NCBI GenBank assembly: GCA_036490335.1 | Contig: DASXEB010000005.1 | Span: forward strand, 80,928 to 144,927 | Direction: 5' to 3' | Source of the DNA: Palsa-1392 sp036490335 | GTDB lineage: Bacteria > Verrucomicrobiota > Verrucomicrobiia > Chthoniobacterales > UBA10450 | Length of the DNA stretch: 64,000 bases | Part shown: one piece after another, positions 1-8,110 of the stretch | Layout: the number at the start of each line of letters is the position of its first letter | Position numbering within the stretch: position 1 is the stretch's first letter | The notes under the pieces: model-generated | The model's input: only the letters and a program-made list of their open reading frames with translations | Told to the model about the DNA's origin: nothing | The model's database searches: none | Program-made: the position numbers and the translations under genes

Positions 1-1
1 G

Positions 2-241
2 AACAGTTTTTTCGATAACATTTGGAACTGGCAGATTTCTTCGATTCCCGCGCAATTTGGATCGATGCGCCGCAAAGCGATCATCGGCGTCATTCTTGGC
101 GCGGCCGCCGGGTGCCTCGTCGGCGCGATTACCGAAGTGCGCCAGCCGGCGGGCGACGCGGATCAGCCTTACATTCTCAGCTTGAATCAGCGCACCGGAC
201 GGCCGCAGCTCCATGTGCGAGGTCAGCCGGAATTGAAGTAG
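2..241 (+). CDS. C-terminal end of an unidentified membrane or exported protein (5' end outside window)
   Basis: The open frame entering from the left edge runs to a TAG at 239-241 and gives 79 residues. It contains one hydrophobic stretch (IIGVILGAAAGCLVGAI, about residues 27-43) that looks like a single membrane segment. A short polar tail follows, ending RGQPELK. I do not recognise a family. An internal ATG at 65 could make a 58-residue stand-alone protein, but the frame is open upstream to the edge, so a truncated longer gene is more likely. No motif copy lies in it. Confidence 0.45.
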   Translation, partial: NSFFDNIWNWQISSIPAQFGSMRRKAIIGVILGAAAGCLVGAITEVRQPAGDADQPYILSLNQRTGRPQLHVRGQPELK

Positions 242-339
242 CGCTTCGCGCCGCTTCGGTCGGTCGCTCGAGCGCTACGACGAACTGCGCGATTCCTTGC
301 CGAAATTTTGCGACGCCGCGAAACTCGTTTTCTCGTTAG

Positions 340-1092
340 GTGAAACTGGCGCGCAAACTGCAAAAGCTTCTCACCGCGGAAGCCTTCGCCAGTTTCTGGG
401 AGCACGCCCAGCGGCTGACCCATTCGGTCGATTCCAGTCCTTTACTCGTTAGGCTGGATCGTCCGGCCTGGAAACGTCTTCAGGAAAAATATCCGCGCGC
501 CCAGGCCGACATCAATCGTTTCGCCGAGGTCGATTACTGGATCGGGATCAACACCGAGCGCGCGCAGGATTTGTGGCTCGATCGCGCCGGGCCGCTGCAG
601 ATTCTCGATCTCGGCTGCGGGCCCGGATATTTTCTTTACGTCTGTCGGCAGCTCGGCCATCACGGCCTTGGGCTCGATGTCGGCAATGTCGCGCTCTTTC
701 GCGAGACGACGGCACTCCTCGAAGTGCCGCGAGTAATCTGGCGCATCGAGCCGCAGCAGAAATTGCCGGCCCTCGAACGCAAGTTCGACCTCGTCACCGC
801 GCATCGCATTTGTTTTCACGAGACTTATCCGGCGGGCGGAAATTTTCCCGACGGCGAATGGAGCGCGGCCGATTGGCAATTTTTCATCGATGACATCCGC
901 GAGCATCTTCTCGCGCCGAACGGTCGGCTCCTTCTCGATTTCAACCCGCGACCCGACGGCCGCACTTTTTTCACGCCGGAATTGCGCCGACTGCTGCACG
1001 AAAACGGCGCGCGGATTTTTCGTTCGAAGGCTCTCCTTTCGATTGATCGCCGCGTAAGGCCGCGCTTCAAATCGTCGCGCGCGGATTTGTAG
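340..1092 (+). CDS. Class I SAM-dependent methyltransferase
   Basis: This 250-residue protein has the Rossmann-type SAM-binding signature ILDLGCGPGYF at about residues 87-97, followed by the acidic strand end GLGLDVGN. It would transfer a methyl group from S-adenosylmethionine, but the acceptor cannot be read from the sequence. The C-terminal half (DDIREHLLAPNGRLLLDFNPRP) matches the usual motif III region of small-molecule or lipid methyltransferases. The GTG start at 340 overlaps the end of a CTCGTTAGG motif copy. A second copy at 445-454 is translated as LLVRL inside the N-terminal part. Neighbours give no pathway clue. Confidence 0.8.
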   Translation: MKLARKLQKLLTAEAFASFWEHAQRLTHSVDSSPLLVRLDRPAWKRLQEKYPRAQADINRFAEVDYWIGINTERAQDLWLDRAGPLQILDLGCGPGYFLYVCRQLGHHGLGLDVGNVALFRETTALLEVPRVIWRIEPQQKLPALERKFDLVTAHRICFHETYPAGGNFPDGEWSAADWQFFIDDIREHLLAPNGRLLLDFNPRPDGRTFFTPELRRLLHENGARIFRSKALLSIDRRVRPRFKSSRADL

Positions 1093-1144
1093 CAGGGCGT
1101 GTCGGCCCTTGACACGATCCCGGGTAATCGAGATAACCGCGGCC

Positions 1145-1375
1145 ATGAAAACATTGAAGACAACTCTTGTTTTGATCGTCGCTCTCGCCGCAATCAACCT
1201 TCCGGCCGCGCGCGCGGAACAGCCGCGCATGCGCGAAGCGTTGCATCATCTGAAGGAAGCCCGCGCCGCGCTCGAGCGCGCCGAAGCCAACAAGGCCGGC
1301 CATCGCGAAAAGGCGATGCAACTGGTTGATCAGGCGATCGCCGAAGTCGAAGCGGGCCTGAACGCCGCTCGTTAG
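1145..1375 (+). CDS. Small exported alpha-helical protein
   Basis: The 76-residue product begins with a clear signal peptide (MKTLKTTLVLIVALAAINLPAARA). The mature part is a short charged helix rich in Ala, Glu, Lys and Arg (EALHHLKEARAALERAEANKAGHREKAMQLVDQAIAEVEAGL). This resembles the small helical periplasmic proteins common in Verrucomicrobia and Planctomycetes, whose role is unknown. The start ATG at 1145 was chosen because it begins the signal peptide. The frame is open upstream to 1109. The stop codon TAG lies inside a CTCGTTAGGC motif copy at 1368-1377. Confidence 0.6.
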   Translation: MKTLKTTLVLIVALAAINLPAARAEQPRMREALHHLKEARAALERAEANKAGHREKAMQLVDQAIAEVEAGLNAAR

Positions 1376-1394
1376 GCGAGCGCGTTTTCCGAAA

Positions 1395-3824
1395 CTACTT
1401 CGGCGCCGATTCGCGCTCGTCCGGATCGGCAGTCGCGGCCCAGAACCTGCGAAAGGCCGTCGGCCAGCTCCGGTCCTCGACCGCGCGCCGCGCCGCCGCG
1501 CCCATTTCCTCGCGCAGTTCTCCTTTACTCGTTAGGCTGCGAATCGCGCGCGCGAAATCGTCCGCGTCGCGCGCTTTCGTGATCAGGCCATTAATCCCAT
1601 CGGTCACGAGCTCTTTCGGGCCGCCTTCATCGGAAACAACCACCGGCAAGCCGGCGGCCTGCGCTTCGAGGATCACATTTCCGAACGTGTCCGTCGTGCT
1701 CGGAAAGACGAAAACATCCGCCGACGCGTAGGCATGTGCGAGCGCTTCGCCGGTCAGATAACCGGTGAAACACGCTTCCGGCAACTGCGCCGCGAGCGTC
1801 TCCGAGTAAGGGCCGTAACCGACAACCGAAAGCTGCACCGGCGCGTTTTCATCTCGCAAAATGCGAAAGGCCTGCACCAAAACATCGAGATCTTTTTCCT
1901 TCGAAATCCGCCCGACATAAAGCAGCCGCACGCCCTTGCCGTTGCAGCCGAACTGCCGCCAAAAATTCGTCTCCGCGCGCGCTGGCGTGAAAAACTTCGT
2001 GTCGAGCCCACGCGGCAGGATCTTAATTTTTGTCGCGTCGATTCCGCGATCGATCCAGCTCTGCCGATATTGATTCGAGTTCACAAAAAGCGTGTCCATC
2101 TGCCCGTAAAACCAATGCATGTATTTCCAAGCGAGACTTTCGAGGAAGCGGTCCTCAGTCAGGATGCGAATGTATTGCGGGAAGTCGGTGTGATAGATCC
2201 CGCTCGTTTCGAGATTGAGCATTTTGGCCGCGAGCAGTCCGGTCAATCCGATCGGGCCCGGCGTGCTGATGATGATCTCGGAGAAACCTTCGCGCTGGAC
2301 GTAATCGAGCATCTGCAAAATCGGCGGGAAACTGAGCTTCTGCAGCTCGTATTCGGGCAGTTCGAACTCGCCGATCGGCTTGAAATTTTCGATCGGCAGT
2401 CCTTCACTCGTTAGGCTGCCGCGCGAAGTCACGACGATTAAATCCTTCCCGGCCGCCGCTGCTGCCGCGGTCATTTTCTTGATCGTGTTGGCGACCCCGT
2501 TGACGTCCTCGAGCGTGTCGGTGAACCAAGCGCGTTTGCGATTCTGCAAAACCGGAGGGACCGCGCCGGTAAAATCTCGACAAACCTGCCGCAGCCACCG
2601 CCGCGACGGCGCCTGGCTGTGAAAGGCGTAGATGTAAGGCGCGAGCACGACGACGAGCGGAGCTATACTCGTTAGGGCTTGCAGACTTTCGATCACGTTG
2701 CCGGCATTGATTTGCTGCACGAATTTCTCGAAACAGCGAAAGGCGAGCTGCTCGCAGGCCGCGTTGGCCATCAAAAACGTGCGACGCTCCGGCTCCGCGA
2801 TCTCGGCGGTTTCGCGCGCGATCGCCGCTTTCACTTCCGGTCGCGCGAAATAACCCGAGAGCTCGCGCCAGAGCGAAATGTTGCCCGGCTTCGCGAGCTC
2901 GAAAATTTTCCCCGACAAAATTCCCTGCGCAACGAAGCCGGCCTTTTCGCCTAACGAAAACTCGGTCGGGTCGCGACCTTCCATGAAGCGCGAAAACATT
3001 TTCTCCACCAGCCCCGCGCTCGGCCCGAGTTTTTCGTTGAACCGATCCTGGATAAAAGTCGCGACCGTGTTGTAAAAGCCGTGCGAGAGCACGAGCGGGG
3101 TTCCGCCTTCGCCGTGGGCGCCGCAGCGGCCGGCGCGAACATGCGCGAGCAGTTCGTTAGGCGAATTCGCCGCCGGCGTTTCCGTGAAAGCAGAAGCGAC
3201 AAAAAGACCGCCGTGGTCGTCGGACCCGCCGACGAGAATCTTTTTCCACGGCTCGGCGTGCGTCGGCGCGAGATCATGACGACTCGTGAAGTCGTCGATT
3301 TTCTGCGGCGTGAGCTGACCGAGAATGTGACTCGTGAGCGTGCTCAGGAGCGCGTCGCGCAGGCCGTTGATGCCTTCGAAATGTTGGAAGAGCAGAATGA
3401 GTCGCTCGAGGTGCGACGTGGTCAGCTTGCCGTTGATGCTGTAAAGCGGATGCGCGACCGCGTGGGCGATCGACTCGCTTTGCAAAAATTTTTGCAGCTC
3501 GAAAATATTTCTCCGAGCGTCCGCGATCGCGGCGTGCTGCGCCTCGCTGATTCCCCAGACGAGCAGGCCGATCTTGCAGGGATCCTGCGGAAAATACGTC
3601 GTCACCTGTTCGCTCACGAAAACGTCCGGCCGATCGGCAATCGTTAGGCAACCTTCAATCGTGTTGTGATCGGTGATTGTGAAAAAATCCATCCCGGCAT
3701 TTTTGGCGCGGGCGTAGAGTTCGTTCGGGTCGGAATAGCTGTCGGGAAAATCGAAGCGGCGAAAAAGCCATTCTTCCGAGCGATCGCTGAACCGGGAATG
3801 CAGATGAAGATCGCAACGGCTCAT
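1395..3824 (-). CDS. PHP-domain phosphoesterase fused to GT4 glycosyltransferase
   Basis: This 809-residue protein has two recognisable halves. The N-terminal part (about residues 1-330) is a PHP-type metal-dependent phosphoesterase, with DLHLHSRFSD at the start and ITDHNT near residue 50. His/Asp clusters such as AVAHPLYS and GGSDDHGG probably bind metal. The C-terminal part (about 400-800) is a GT-B glycosyltransferase family 4 domain, with LLYVGRISKEKD near 635 and a nucleotide-sugar-binding region with EAQAAGLPVVVSDEGGPKE near 728. The pairing suggests lipid or polysaccharide glycosylation with phosphate removal, by inference only. It lies 2 nt downstream of the deacetylase gene. Six or more motif copies fall inside. 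Confidence 0.85.
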   Translation of the reverse strand: MSRCDLHLHSRFSDRSEEWLFRRFDFPDSYSDPNELYARAKNAGMDFFTITDHNTIEGCLTIADRPDVFVSEQVTTYFPQDPCKIGLLVWGISEAQHAAIADARRNIFELQKFLQSESIAHAVAHPLYSINGKLTTSHLERLILLFQHFEGINGLRDALLSTLTSHILGQLTPQKIDDFTSRHDLAPTHAEPWKKILVGGSDDHGGLFVASAFTETPAANSPNELLAHVRAGRCGAHGEGGTPLVLSHGFYNTVATFIQDRFNEKLGPSAGLVEKMFSRFMEGRDPTEFSLGEKAGFVAQGILSGKIFELAKPGNISLWRELSGYFARPEVKAAIARETAEIAEPERRTFLMANAACEQLAFRCFEKFVQQINAGNVIESLQALTSIAPLVVVLAPYIYAFHSQAPSRRWLRQVCRDFTGAVPPVLQNRKRAWFTDTLEDVNGVANTIKKMTAAAAAAGKDLIVVTSRGSLTSEGLPIENFKPIGEFELPEYELQKLSFPPILQMLDYVQREGFSEIIISTPGPIGLTGLLAAKMLNLETSGIYHTDFPQYIRILTEDRFLESLAWKYMHWFYGQMDTLFVNSNQYRQSWIDRGIDATKIKILPRGLDTKFFTPARAETNFWRQFGCNGKGVRLLYVGRISKEKDLDVLVQAFRILRDENAPVQLSVVGYGPYSETLAAQLPEACFTGYLTGEALAHAYASADVFVFPSTTDTFGNVILEAQAAGLPVVVSDEGGPKELVTDGINGLITKARDADDFARAIRSLTSKGELREEMGAAARRAVEDRSWPTAFRRFWAATADPDERESAPK

Positions 3825-3826
3825 CG

Positions 3827-4609
3827 TTAGGCGGCAAAGGCGGCGCGCGCGAGATACGATTCGTAGGTCATCACTTCGCGATCGCGCAGGGCGCGCGCGA
3901 TCAGCTCGCGAATTTGTTCCCAGATTTTCGGATGCGAAATGTCGGGCGGGTGCAGACTGATCCGGAGCAACGGATTATTCGTTAGGCGCGCGAAGAGCCA
4001 GCGATTCCAGCCAAGACTGATGCCGCGCCGCCACTCGCTCCGCACACTGTAAACGAGCGACTGCGACGCGATCATTTCGCGGGCGTTGAAGTCGCGCACC
4101 GTTCGCAGCGTCGTCGTGTAATTCATGCCCGCGTCGATCGCCGCGCGCTCCGCCTCCGCGCCGAGCAGCCAGGCCGGCGCGACGAATCCGCGGGCCGCGA
4201 AACCTTTGCCGGCGAATTCGTCCTGCGCTTCTTCGATCAGGCGGCGCGCGTCGGCATATTTGAGGTCGAAAAATTCCGCCTCATCGGCGGTGTAGAAACG
4301 GGTGATCAATTTTGCACGCGCGGACTCGTTAGGCCGGCGCGCCCGTTCGTGGAAAAATCCGTGAATGACAATTTCGTCGCCGCTGTTCGCGCAATCGCGC
4401 AGCCAGGCGCAAAAATTTTCGTCCGCCATCGAGCGGCCCTGGCGATGATAATCCGGAACGACGAGCAACGCGCGCGCACTGACGCCGAGCGCGGCGACTT
4501 GCCGGACGATTTTCTCGACCGGTTCGCGAGTCGCCGGAGCGACATCGTGAATCGAAACGACCAGCGCGCGTTGCACGCGATAGACTCGCCTGCTCGCGTG
4601 GCCGGACAA
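3827..4609 (-). CDS. Polysaccharide deacetylase-like protein (DUF2334 type)
   Basis: The 260-residue protein starts its catalytic fold with VVSIHDVAP, typical of DUF2334 proteins in the polysaccharide deacetylase superfamily. It continues with DEIVIHGFFHERA, the usual metal-binding His pair, and ends with ISLHPPDISHP. The expected role is hydrolysis of an acetyl or related group from a sugar polymer at the cell envelope. There is no convincing signal peptide. The stop codon TAA lies in GCCTAACGATG, whose ATG starts the following PHP-GT4 gene, so the pair is probably cotranscribed and translationally coupled. The true start may be slightly internal, at MADENF or at the RALVVS region. Confidence 0.75.
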   Translation of the reverse strand: MSGHASRRVYRVQRALVVSIHDVAPATREPVEKIVRQVAALGVSARALLVVPDYHRQGRSMADENFCAWLRDCANSGDEIVIHGFFHERARRPNESARAKLITRFYTADEAEFFDLKYADARRLIEEAQDEFAGKGFAARGFVAPAWLLGAEAERAAIDAGMNYTTTLRTVRDFNAREMIASQSLVYSVRSEWRRGISLGWNRWLFARLTNNPLLRISLHPPDISHPKIWEQIRELIARALRDREVMTYESYLARAAFAA

Positions 4610-4629
4610 GCCGAAATTGCGGCGCGGCC

Positions 4630-5031
4630 TTAGAGCCTAACGATCAATTCAAACTCCGCCTTGCCTAACGGCTGCACGGAAAGTCGCGAGTTGCGCAGAA
4701 GCGCGATCTCGCGCAAACGCGGCTCGGTTTTGATCCGATCGAGCGTGACAGGATGCTTCAGCGGCTTGACCGCTTTCAGCTCGACCGCGCTCCAATCGCC
4801 CTCCTTCGCGGTCGGATCGGGAAACGCTTCCTTCGTCACTTCGGCGATGCCGACGACCGCCTTTTCGCTCACGCTATGGTAATAAAGAACGGCGTCGCCC
4901 TTGCGCATCGCGCGCAAATTATTTCGTGCCTGAAAATTTCGCACCCCGGTCCAGTTCGTTAGGCCGTCGCGCACGAAATCGGTCCACGAATACGACTCCG
5001 GTTCCTGTTTCACGAGCCAGTAATTTTTCAT
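4630..5031 (-). CDS. EVE domain protein
   Basis: The 133-residue product starts MKNYWLVKQEPESYSWTDF and continues with WTGVRNFQARNNLRAM and GDAVLYYHS. These are hallmarks of the EVE domain, a PUA-like fold related to YTH that binds modified bases in RNA or DNA. It is the length of a stand-alone EVE protein. The frame extends 68 residues upstream, but that part overlaps the tmk upstream region and looks unlike protein, so ATG at 5031 is preferred. The gene is divergent from tmk. Two motif copies (4635 and 4663) sit at its 3' end. Confidence 0.85.
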   Translation of the reverse strand: MKNYWLVKQEPESYSWTDFVRDGLTNWTGVRNFQARNNLRAMRKGDAVLYYHSVSEKAVVGIAEVTKEAFPDPTAKEGDWSAVELKAVKPLKHPVTLDRIKTEPRLREIALLRNSRLSVQPLGKAEFELIVRL

Positions 5032-5122
5032 CGCGCGCAATTCGATAACACAATTCGTGGCGCGCGGAAATGGTGCCCGCGCGGATTCGACAAGGCCAAA
5101 ACTTTGCTTCACAATCGCCCGC

Positions 5123-5800
5123 ATGCCGCGGCTGCCATTCATCACTTTTGAAGGTTCGGAAGGCTGCGGAAAATCGACGCAGGTCACTTTGCTGGCGACG
5201 CGTTTAACGAACGCCGGCGTCCCGCTGTTGATCACACGCGAACCGGGCGGAACGCCGATCGGCGAAAAAATTCGCGACCTGATTCAGTTCGATCCGGTGA
5301 ACGCGGCCATGACGCCCGAGACCGAGCTGCTGCTTTTCGAGGCGAGCCGCAGCCAGCTCGTTCGCGAAAAAATTTTGCCGGCCTTGGAAGCGGGAATGTT
5401 TGTCATCTCCGATCGCTTCGCCGATTCGACGACGGTTTATCAAGGCGTCGCGCGCCATTTGAATCAGGAGATGGTCGGCCATCTGAACGCGATCGCGGTC
5501 GGCGCCTGCTGGCCCGATCTCACTTTTATCCTCGACGTCGATGTCGCGACAGCGCGCGCGCGCATGCTGCGCCGCGTCCGGCCCGCGGCCGCGCCCGATC
5601 GGATGGAGCAGGAGCCGCTCAAATTTTACGAGGAAGTTTGCGCCGCTTATCGCGAGCTCGCCGCGCGCGAATCGCATCGCATTCAATTGATCGACGGCCG
5701 ACAATCGATCGCCGCGATCGAGGAAGAAATCTGGAGCACGATCTCGACTCGTTTCACCAATCTCGCGCGCTGGATGCGGCCGTTGCGCAAACACGCCTAA
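5123..5800 (+). CDS. tmk: Thymidylate kinase (dTMP kinase)
   Basis: This 225-residue kinase phosphorylates dTMP to dTDP for DNA synthesis. It has the P-loop FEGSEGCGKST near the N-terminus, the dTMP-binding TREPGGTPIGE, the DR motif in VISDRFADSTTVYQG, and the LID-like RVRPAAAPDRME region. ATG 5123 begins the conserved core. The open frame reaches further upstream to 5057 without family similarity. The stop TAA is inside the motif GCCTAACGAATG, and the ATG of the next gene holB follows after three bases. The tmk-holB order is common in bacteria. Confidence 0.93.
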   Translation: MPRLPFITFEGSEGCGKSTQVTLLATRLTNAGVPLLITREPGGTPIGEKIRDLIQFDPVNAAMTPETELLLFEASRSQLVREKILPALEAGMFVISDRFADSTTVYQGVARHLNQEMVGHLNAIAVGACWPDLTFILDVDVATARARMLRRVRPAAAPDRMEQEPLKFYEEVCAAYRELAARESHRIQLIDGRQSIAAIEEEIWSTISTRFTNLARWMRPLRKHA

Positions 5801-5803
5801 CGA

Positions 5804-6781
5804 ATGGCTCTCACGCCCGAGATCGCGCTCGACTATTTGCGCCGGGCGCAAGCGCGCGATCGTCTCGCGCACGCCTACCTGATCGCAGGCGCGCCCGGGA
5901 GCGGGAAGCGCAGACTCGCCGCCGGTATCACCGAACTGGTCAACGGCGCGGAGGCACGGACGGTTTTCGAAGGAAGCGCGCGCGATGTGCATCTCGCCGC
6001 GCCGGAATCGAAGGCGCGCCGAATTCTGATCGATCAAATCCGCGATCTCGAGCACGCGCTGCAAATGCAGGCGAGCGGCCGCGCGCGCAAAGTCGCGATT
6101 ATTTCCGATGCCGATCGCATGCAGCCGCAGGCCGCGAACGCGTTTTTGAAAACGCTGGAGGAGCCGCCGAACAATTCGCTTTTGCTCCTGCTCACTGCGC
6201 TGCCGGAAGCGTTGCCAGACACGATTCGCTCGCGCTGTCTTTCGCTCGCGCTGACCTCGCCGACCGAGACGATTTCCTCTTCGGAAGAGCGCGAAGTCGT
6301 CGAATTGCTCAATGCTTTTGCGACGGAAAAGACGGGCGGCGACGGTGTGCTCGAGGCGTTTCGGCTCGCGCAAAGTTTTCAGCGTTTGCTCGCGCGGATC
6401 CGCGAAAAAATTCAGGAGGAAAATGCGGCGGCGTTGAAGAACGAAGAGGCGCGCTACAAAAAAACAACCGACGGCGCCTGGCTCGACAATCGCGAAGATC
6501 ACTACAAGGCGCTGACCGAAAGCGCGTATCTGCAACAGCGCGCGCGTCTCGTCGAGACGCTGTTTTTTTGGTGGTCGGATGTGCTCCGCGCGAGCACCGG
6601 CATCGTTAGGCGCGAGCTGCCCGAAGCGGAAGCGGCGACGAACGCGATGGCCGCGCGCCTAACGACTGCGGAAATTTTGCGTCGTCTGCGCCGGCTCGAA
6701 GAATTGCGCGACCAGCTCGGCCGCAACATTCAGGAATCTCTCGCGCTCGAAGTCGCGTTTCTAAATATCTTTCGACTTTAG
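5804..6781 (+). CDS. holB: DNA polymerase III delta' subunit (clamp-loader component)
   Basis: The 325-residue AAA+ protein has a Walker A-like GAPGSGKRRL at about residues 29-38. It also has AIISDADRMQPQAANAFLKTLEEPPNNSLLLLLTA and the SRC sensor motif in TIRSRCLSL. These features match clamp-loader subunits, and the missing DnaX zinc module and the tmk linkage favour delta'. It would load the sliding clamp as part of the replicase. It starts 3 nt after tmk, and its last 21 nt overlap the convergent TPM gene. Motif copies at 6602 and 6657 encode IVRRE and RLTTA. Confidence 0.85.
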   Translation: MALTPEIALDYLRRAQARDRLAHAYLIAGAPGSGKRRLAAGITELVNGAEARTVFEGSARDVHLAAPESKARRILIDQIRDLEHALQMQASGRARKVAIISDADRMQPQAANAFLKTLEEPPNNSLLLLLTALPEALPDTIRSRCLSLALTSPTETISSSEEREVVELLNAFATEKTGGDGVLEAFRLAQSFQRLLARIREKIQEENAAALKNEEARYKKTTDGAWLDNREDHYKALTESAYLQQRARLVETLFFWWSDVLRASTGIVRRELPEAEAATNAMAARLTTAEILRRLRRLEELRDQLGRNIQESLALEVAFLNIFRL

Positions 6782-7495
6782 CGGCGCGCGAAAAGTGATC
6801 GTCGCCATCGTCCCGCCGGAACGCATCCCGCCAAAACGAAGCCGCGCCGGTTCGTCAGGCTCGCGAAATCGGTAGCTGTGATCGAAAAGATTCGCCGAAC
6901 GCCAGGCGCGCGCCGACGAGCGCAGGAAAATCACCGCGAGCAAAACCGCGACGGTAAAAATCGTGAGCAGCCAGCCGCGCGACAATTGCCACCACGGTTT
7001 TTCTGGCGGCCCCAGCAGCCGCTGATGCGTTTCGTGCAGCGACTTCAAGGCCTCCTGCGTGCCGCTCAAAGCCGCACCCGCGTAATCGCCAAACGCGATC
7101 CGCGATCGCGCGGCGTCGAGGAAAACCTTCGTCAGATGATCCGCGTTTTCGACCAGCGAAAGCTGCGGCGACGGCTGCACGTAGGCCGCGCCCTTTTGCG
7201 GCACAAAGACAATCACGACGCCGTAGCCGCTCTGGTCCCAGGCGGAATTCAATTCCGCCGCCGTCTCCCCGATCACGCCCGGGGTGGTCGTGTAAACGGC
7301 GAGGTAAACCGCGAAATCTTCCGAGGTTTGGAACTGCAAAAGTTTCGCGCTTAGCTGGGCGGTCAGTTCGCGCGTGATGAAGAAATCCGGATCGTAAATG
7401 TGATTCGCCGGCGCCGGCGGAATTTCCTCCGCGACCGCGCCGAGCGGGAGCGCGAGCGCGCAGATCAGGCTGAGCTGCCTAACGAATCGGCTCAT
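6761..7495 (-). CDS. TPM-domain membrane protein
   Basis: The 244-residue protein has an N-terminal signal sequence (LICALALPLGAVAE). A TPM-like domain follows, with the characteristic VIVFVPQKGAAYVQPSPQLS. One membrane helix (WLLTIFTVAVLLAVIFL, about residues 172-188) precedes a positively charged tail. TPM domains are found in envelope proteins and in photosystem II repair phosphatases, but the biochemical role here is unknown. It overlaps the upstream TPM gene by 17 nt and the convergent holB by 21 nt. The motif GCCTAACGAA at 7477 sits in the start/stop overlap. Confidence 0.7.
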   Translation of the reverse strand: MSRFVRQLSLICALALPLGAVAEEIPPAPANHIYDPDFFITRELTAQLSAKLLQFQTSEDFAVYLAVYTTTPGVIGETAAELNSAWDQSGYGVVIVFVPQKGAAYVQPSPQLSLVENADHLTKVFLDAARSRIAFGDYAGAALSGTQEALKSLHETHQRLLGPPEKPWWQLSRGWLLTIFTVAVLLAVIFLRSSARAWRSANLFDHSYRFREPDEPARLRFGGMRSGGTMATITFRAPLKSKDI

Positions 7496-8075
7496 TCGAT
7501 GTTTTGAGTTCGACTGCTTTTCGCGGAATCGCTTCGCGCGCGATCTCGCGCATCCGCTCCGTGATTTTCTCGACGCAAAGTTCGATTCCCTTGACCCAGT
7601 TTTTTGCGGCGAGCGGGTCGCGCGCCGCGCTCAAGGCGGCTTCCAGATCTTCTTCCCGCAAATAATTTTCAAGGCCGTAACCAATCGTCAGGCCGGCGGC
7701 GCCCGTGGTGTCGATGACGAGGAGGAGATCGAAATTTTTCTCCGCGATCGCTTCGCCCGTACCGAAACGGACCCGATTCGCGAGCCAGAAAGTGTATTCG
7801 CCGATCGCCGTCCCGGCGCTCAGCTCGGTGATGAAAACCGAGAAGCTCGCCTGCGGAAATTTGCGCTGAAAAATTTGCAGGAACGTCTGCAATTTCCGCT
7901 CGTCGGCGTGCGAAAGCGCGCCCGCAGAATCGGACAGCCGGCCGAAGTGTCGCGGCGCAGCGCCGAATTGCAGATCGAGTTTGCGCAGGCTGAGGCGGCA
8001 ATGCGGGCAGCGCGCGACCGGCTCGGCGAGAGCGCGCCCGCAGGACGGGCATTTCATCTTGAGCGGCGCGGACAC
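7479..8075 (-). CDS. TPM-domain protein with N-terminal zinc ribbon
   Basis: The 198-residue protein opens with a zinc ribbon (CPSCGRALAEPVARCPHC, residues 9-26). A cytosolic TPM-like domain follows, containing FSVFITELSAGTAIGEYTFWLANR and LLLVIDTTGAAGLTIGYGLE. It lacks a signal peptide and membrane helix, unlike its downstream neighbour. The two overlapping genes probably form a two-gene operon whose products act on either side of the membrane, which is an inference from topology. The start lies 36 nt from the divergent oxidoreductase gene. Confidence 0.7.
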   Translation of the reverse strand: MSAPLKMKCPSCGRALAEPVARCPHCRLSLRKLDLQFGAAPRHFGRLSDSAGALSHADERKLQTFLQIFQRKFPQASFSVFITELSAGTAIGEYTFWLANRVRFGTGEAIAEKNFDLLLVIDTTGAAGLTIGYGLENYLREEDLEAALSAARDPLAAKNWVKGIELCVEKITERMREIAREAIPRKAVELKTSNEPIR

Positions 8076-8110
8076 GCCACGCTATATACCCAGCGGCGGT
8101 CGTTTTTCAC

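Noticed and set aside
442..1230. Long minus-strand open frame (262 codons) over the methyltransferase gene
   Set aside because: It is antisense to a clear SAM methyltransferase, Arg/Ala-rich and without family resemblance. It is a typical shadow in GC-rich DNA.
5204..6535. Minus-strand frame of 443 codons over tmk-holB
   Set aside because: It is antisense to two conserved genes. The composition is that of a reading-frame mirror, with no recognisable motif.
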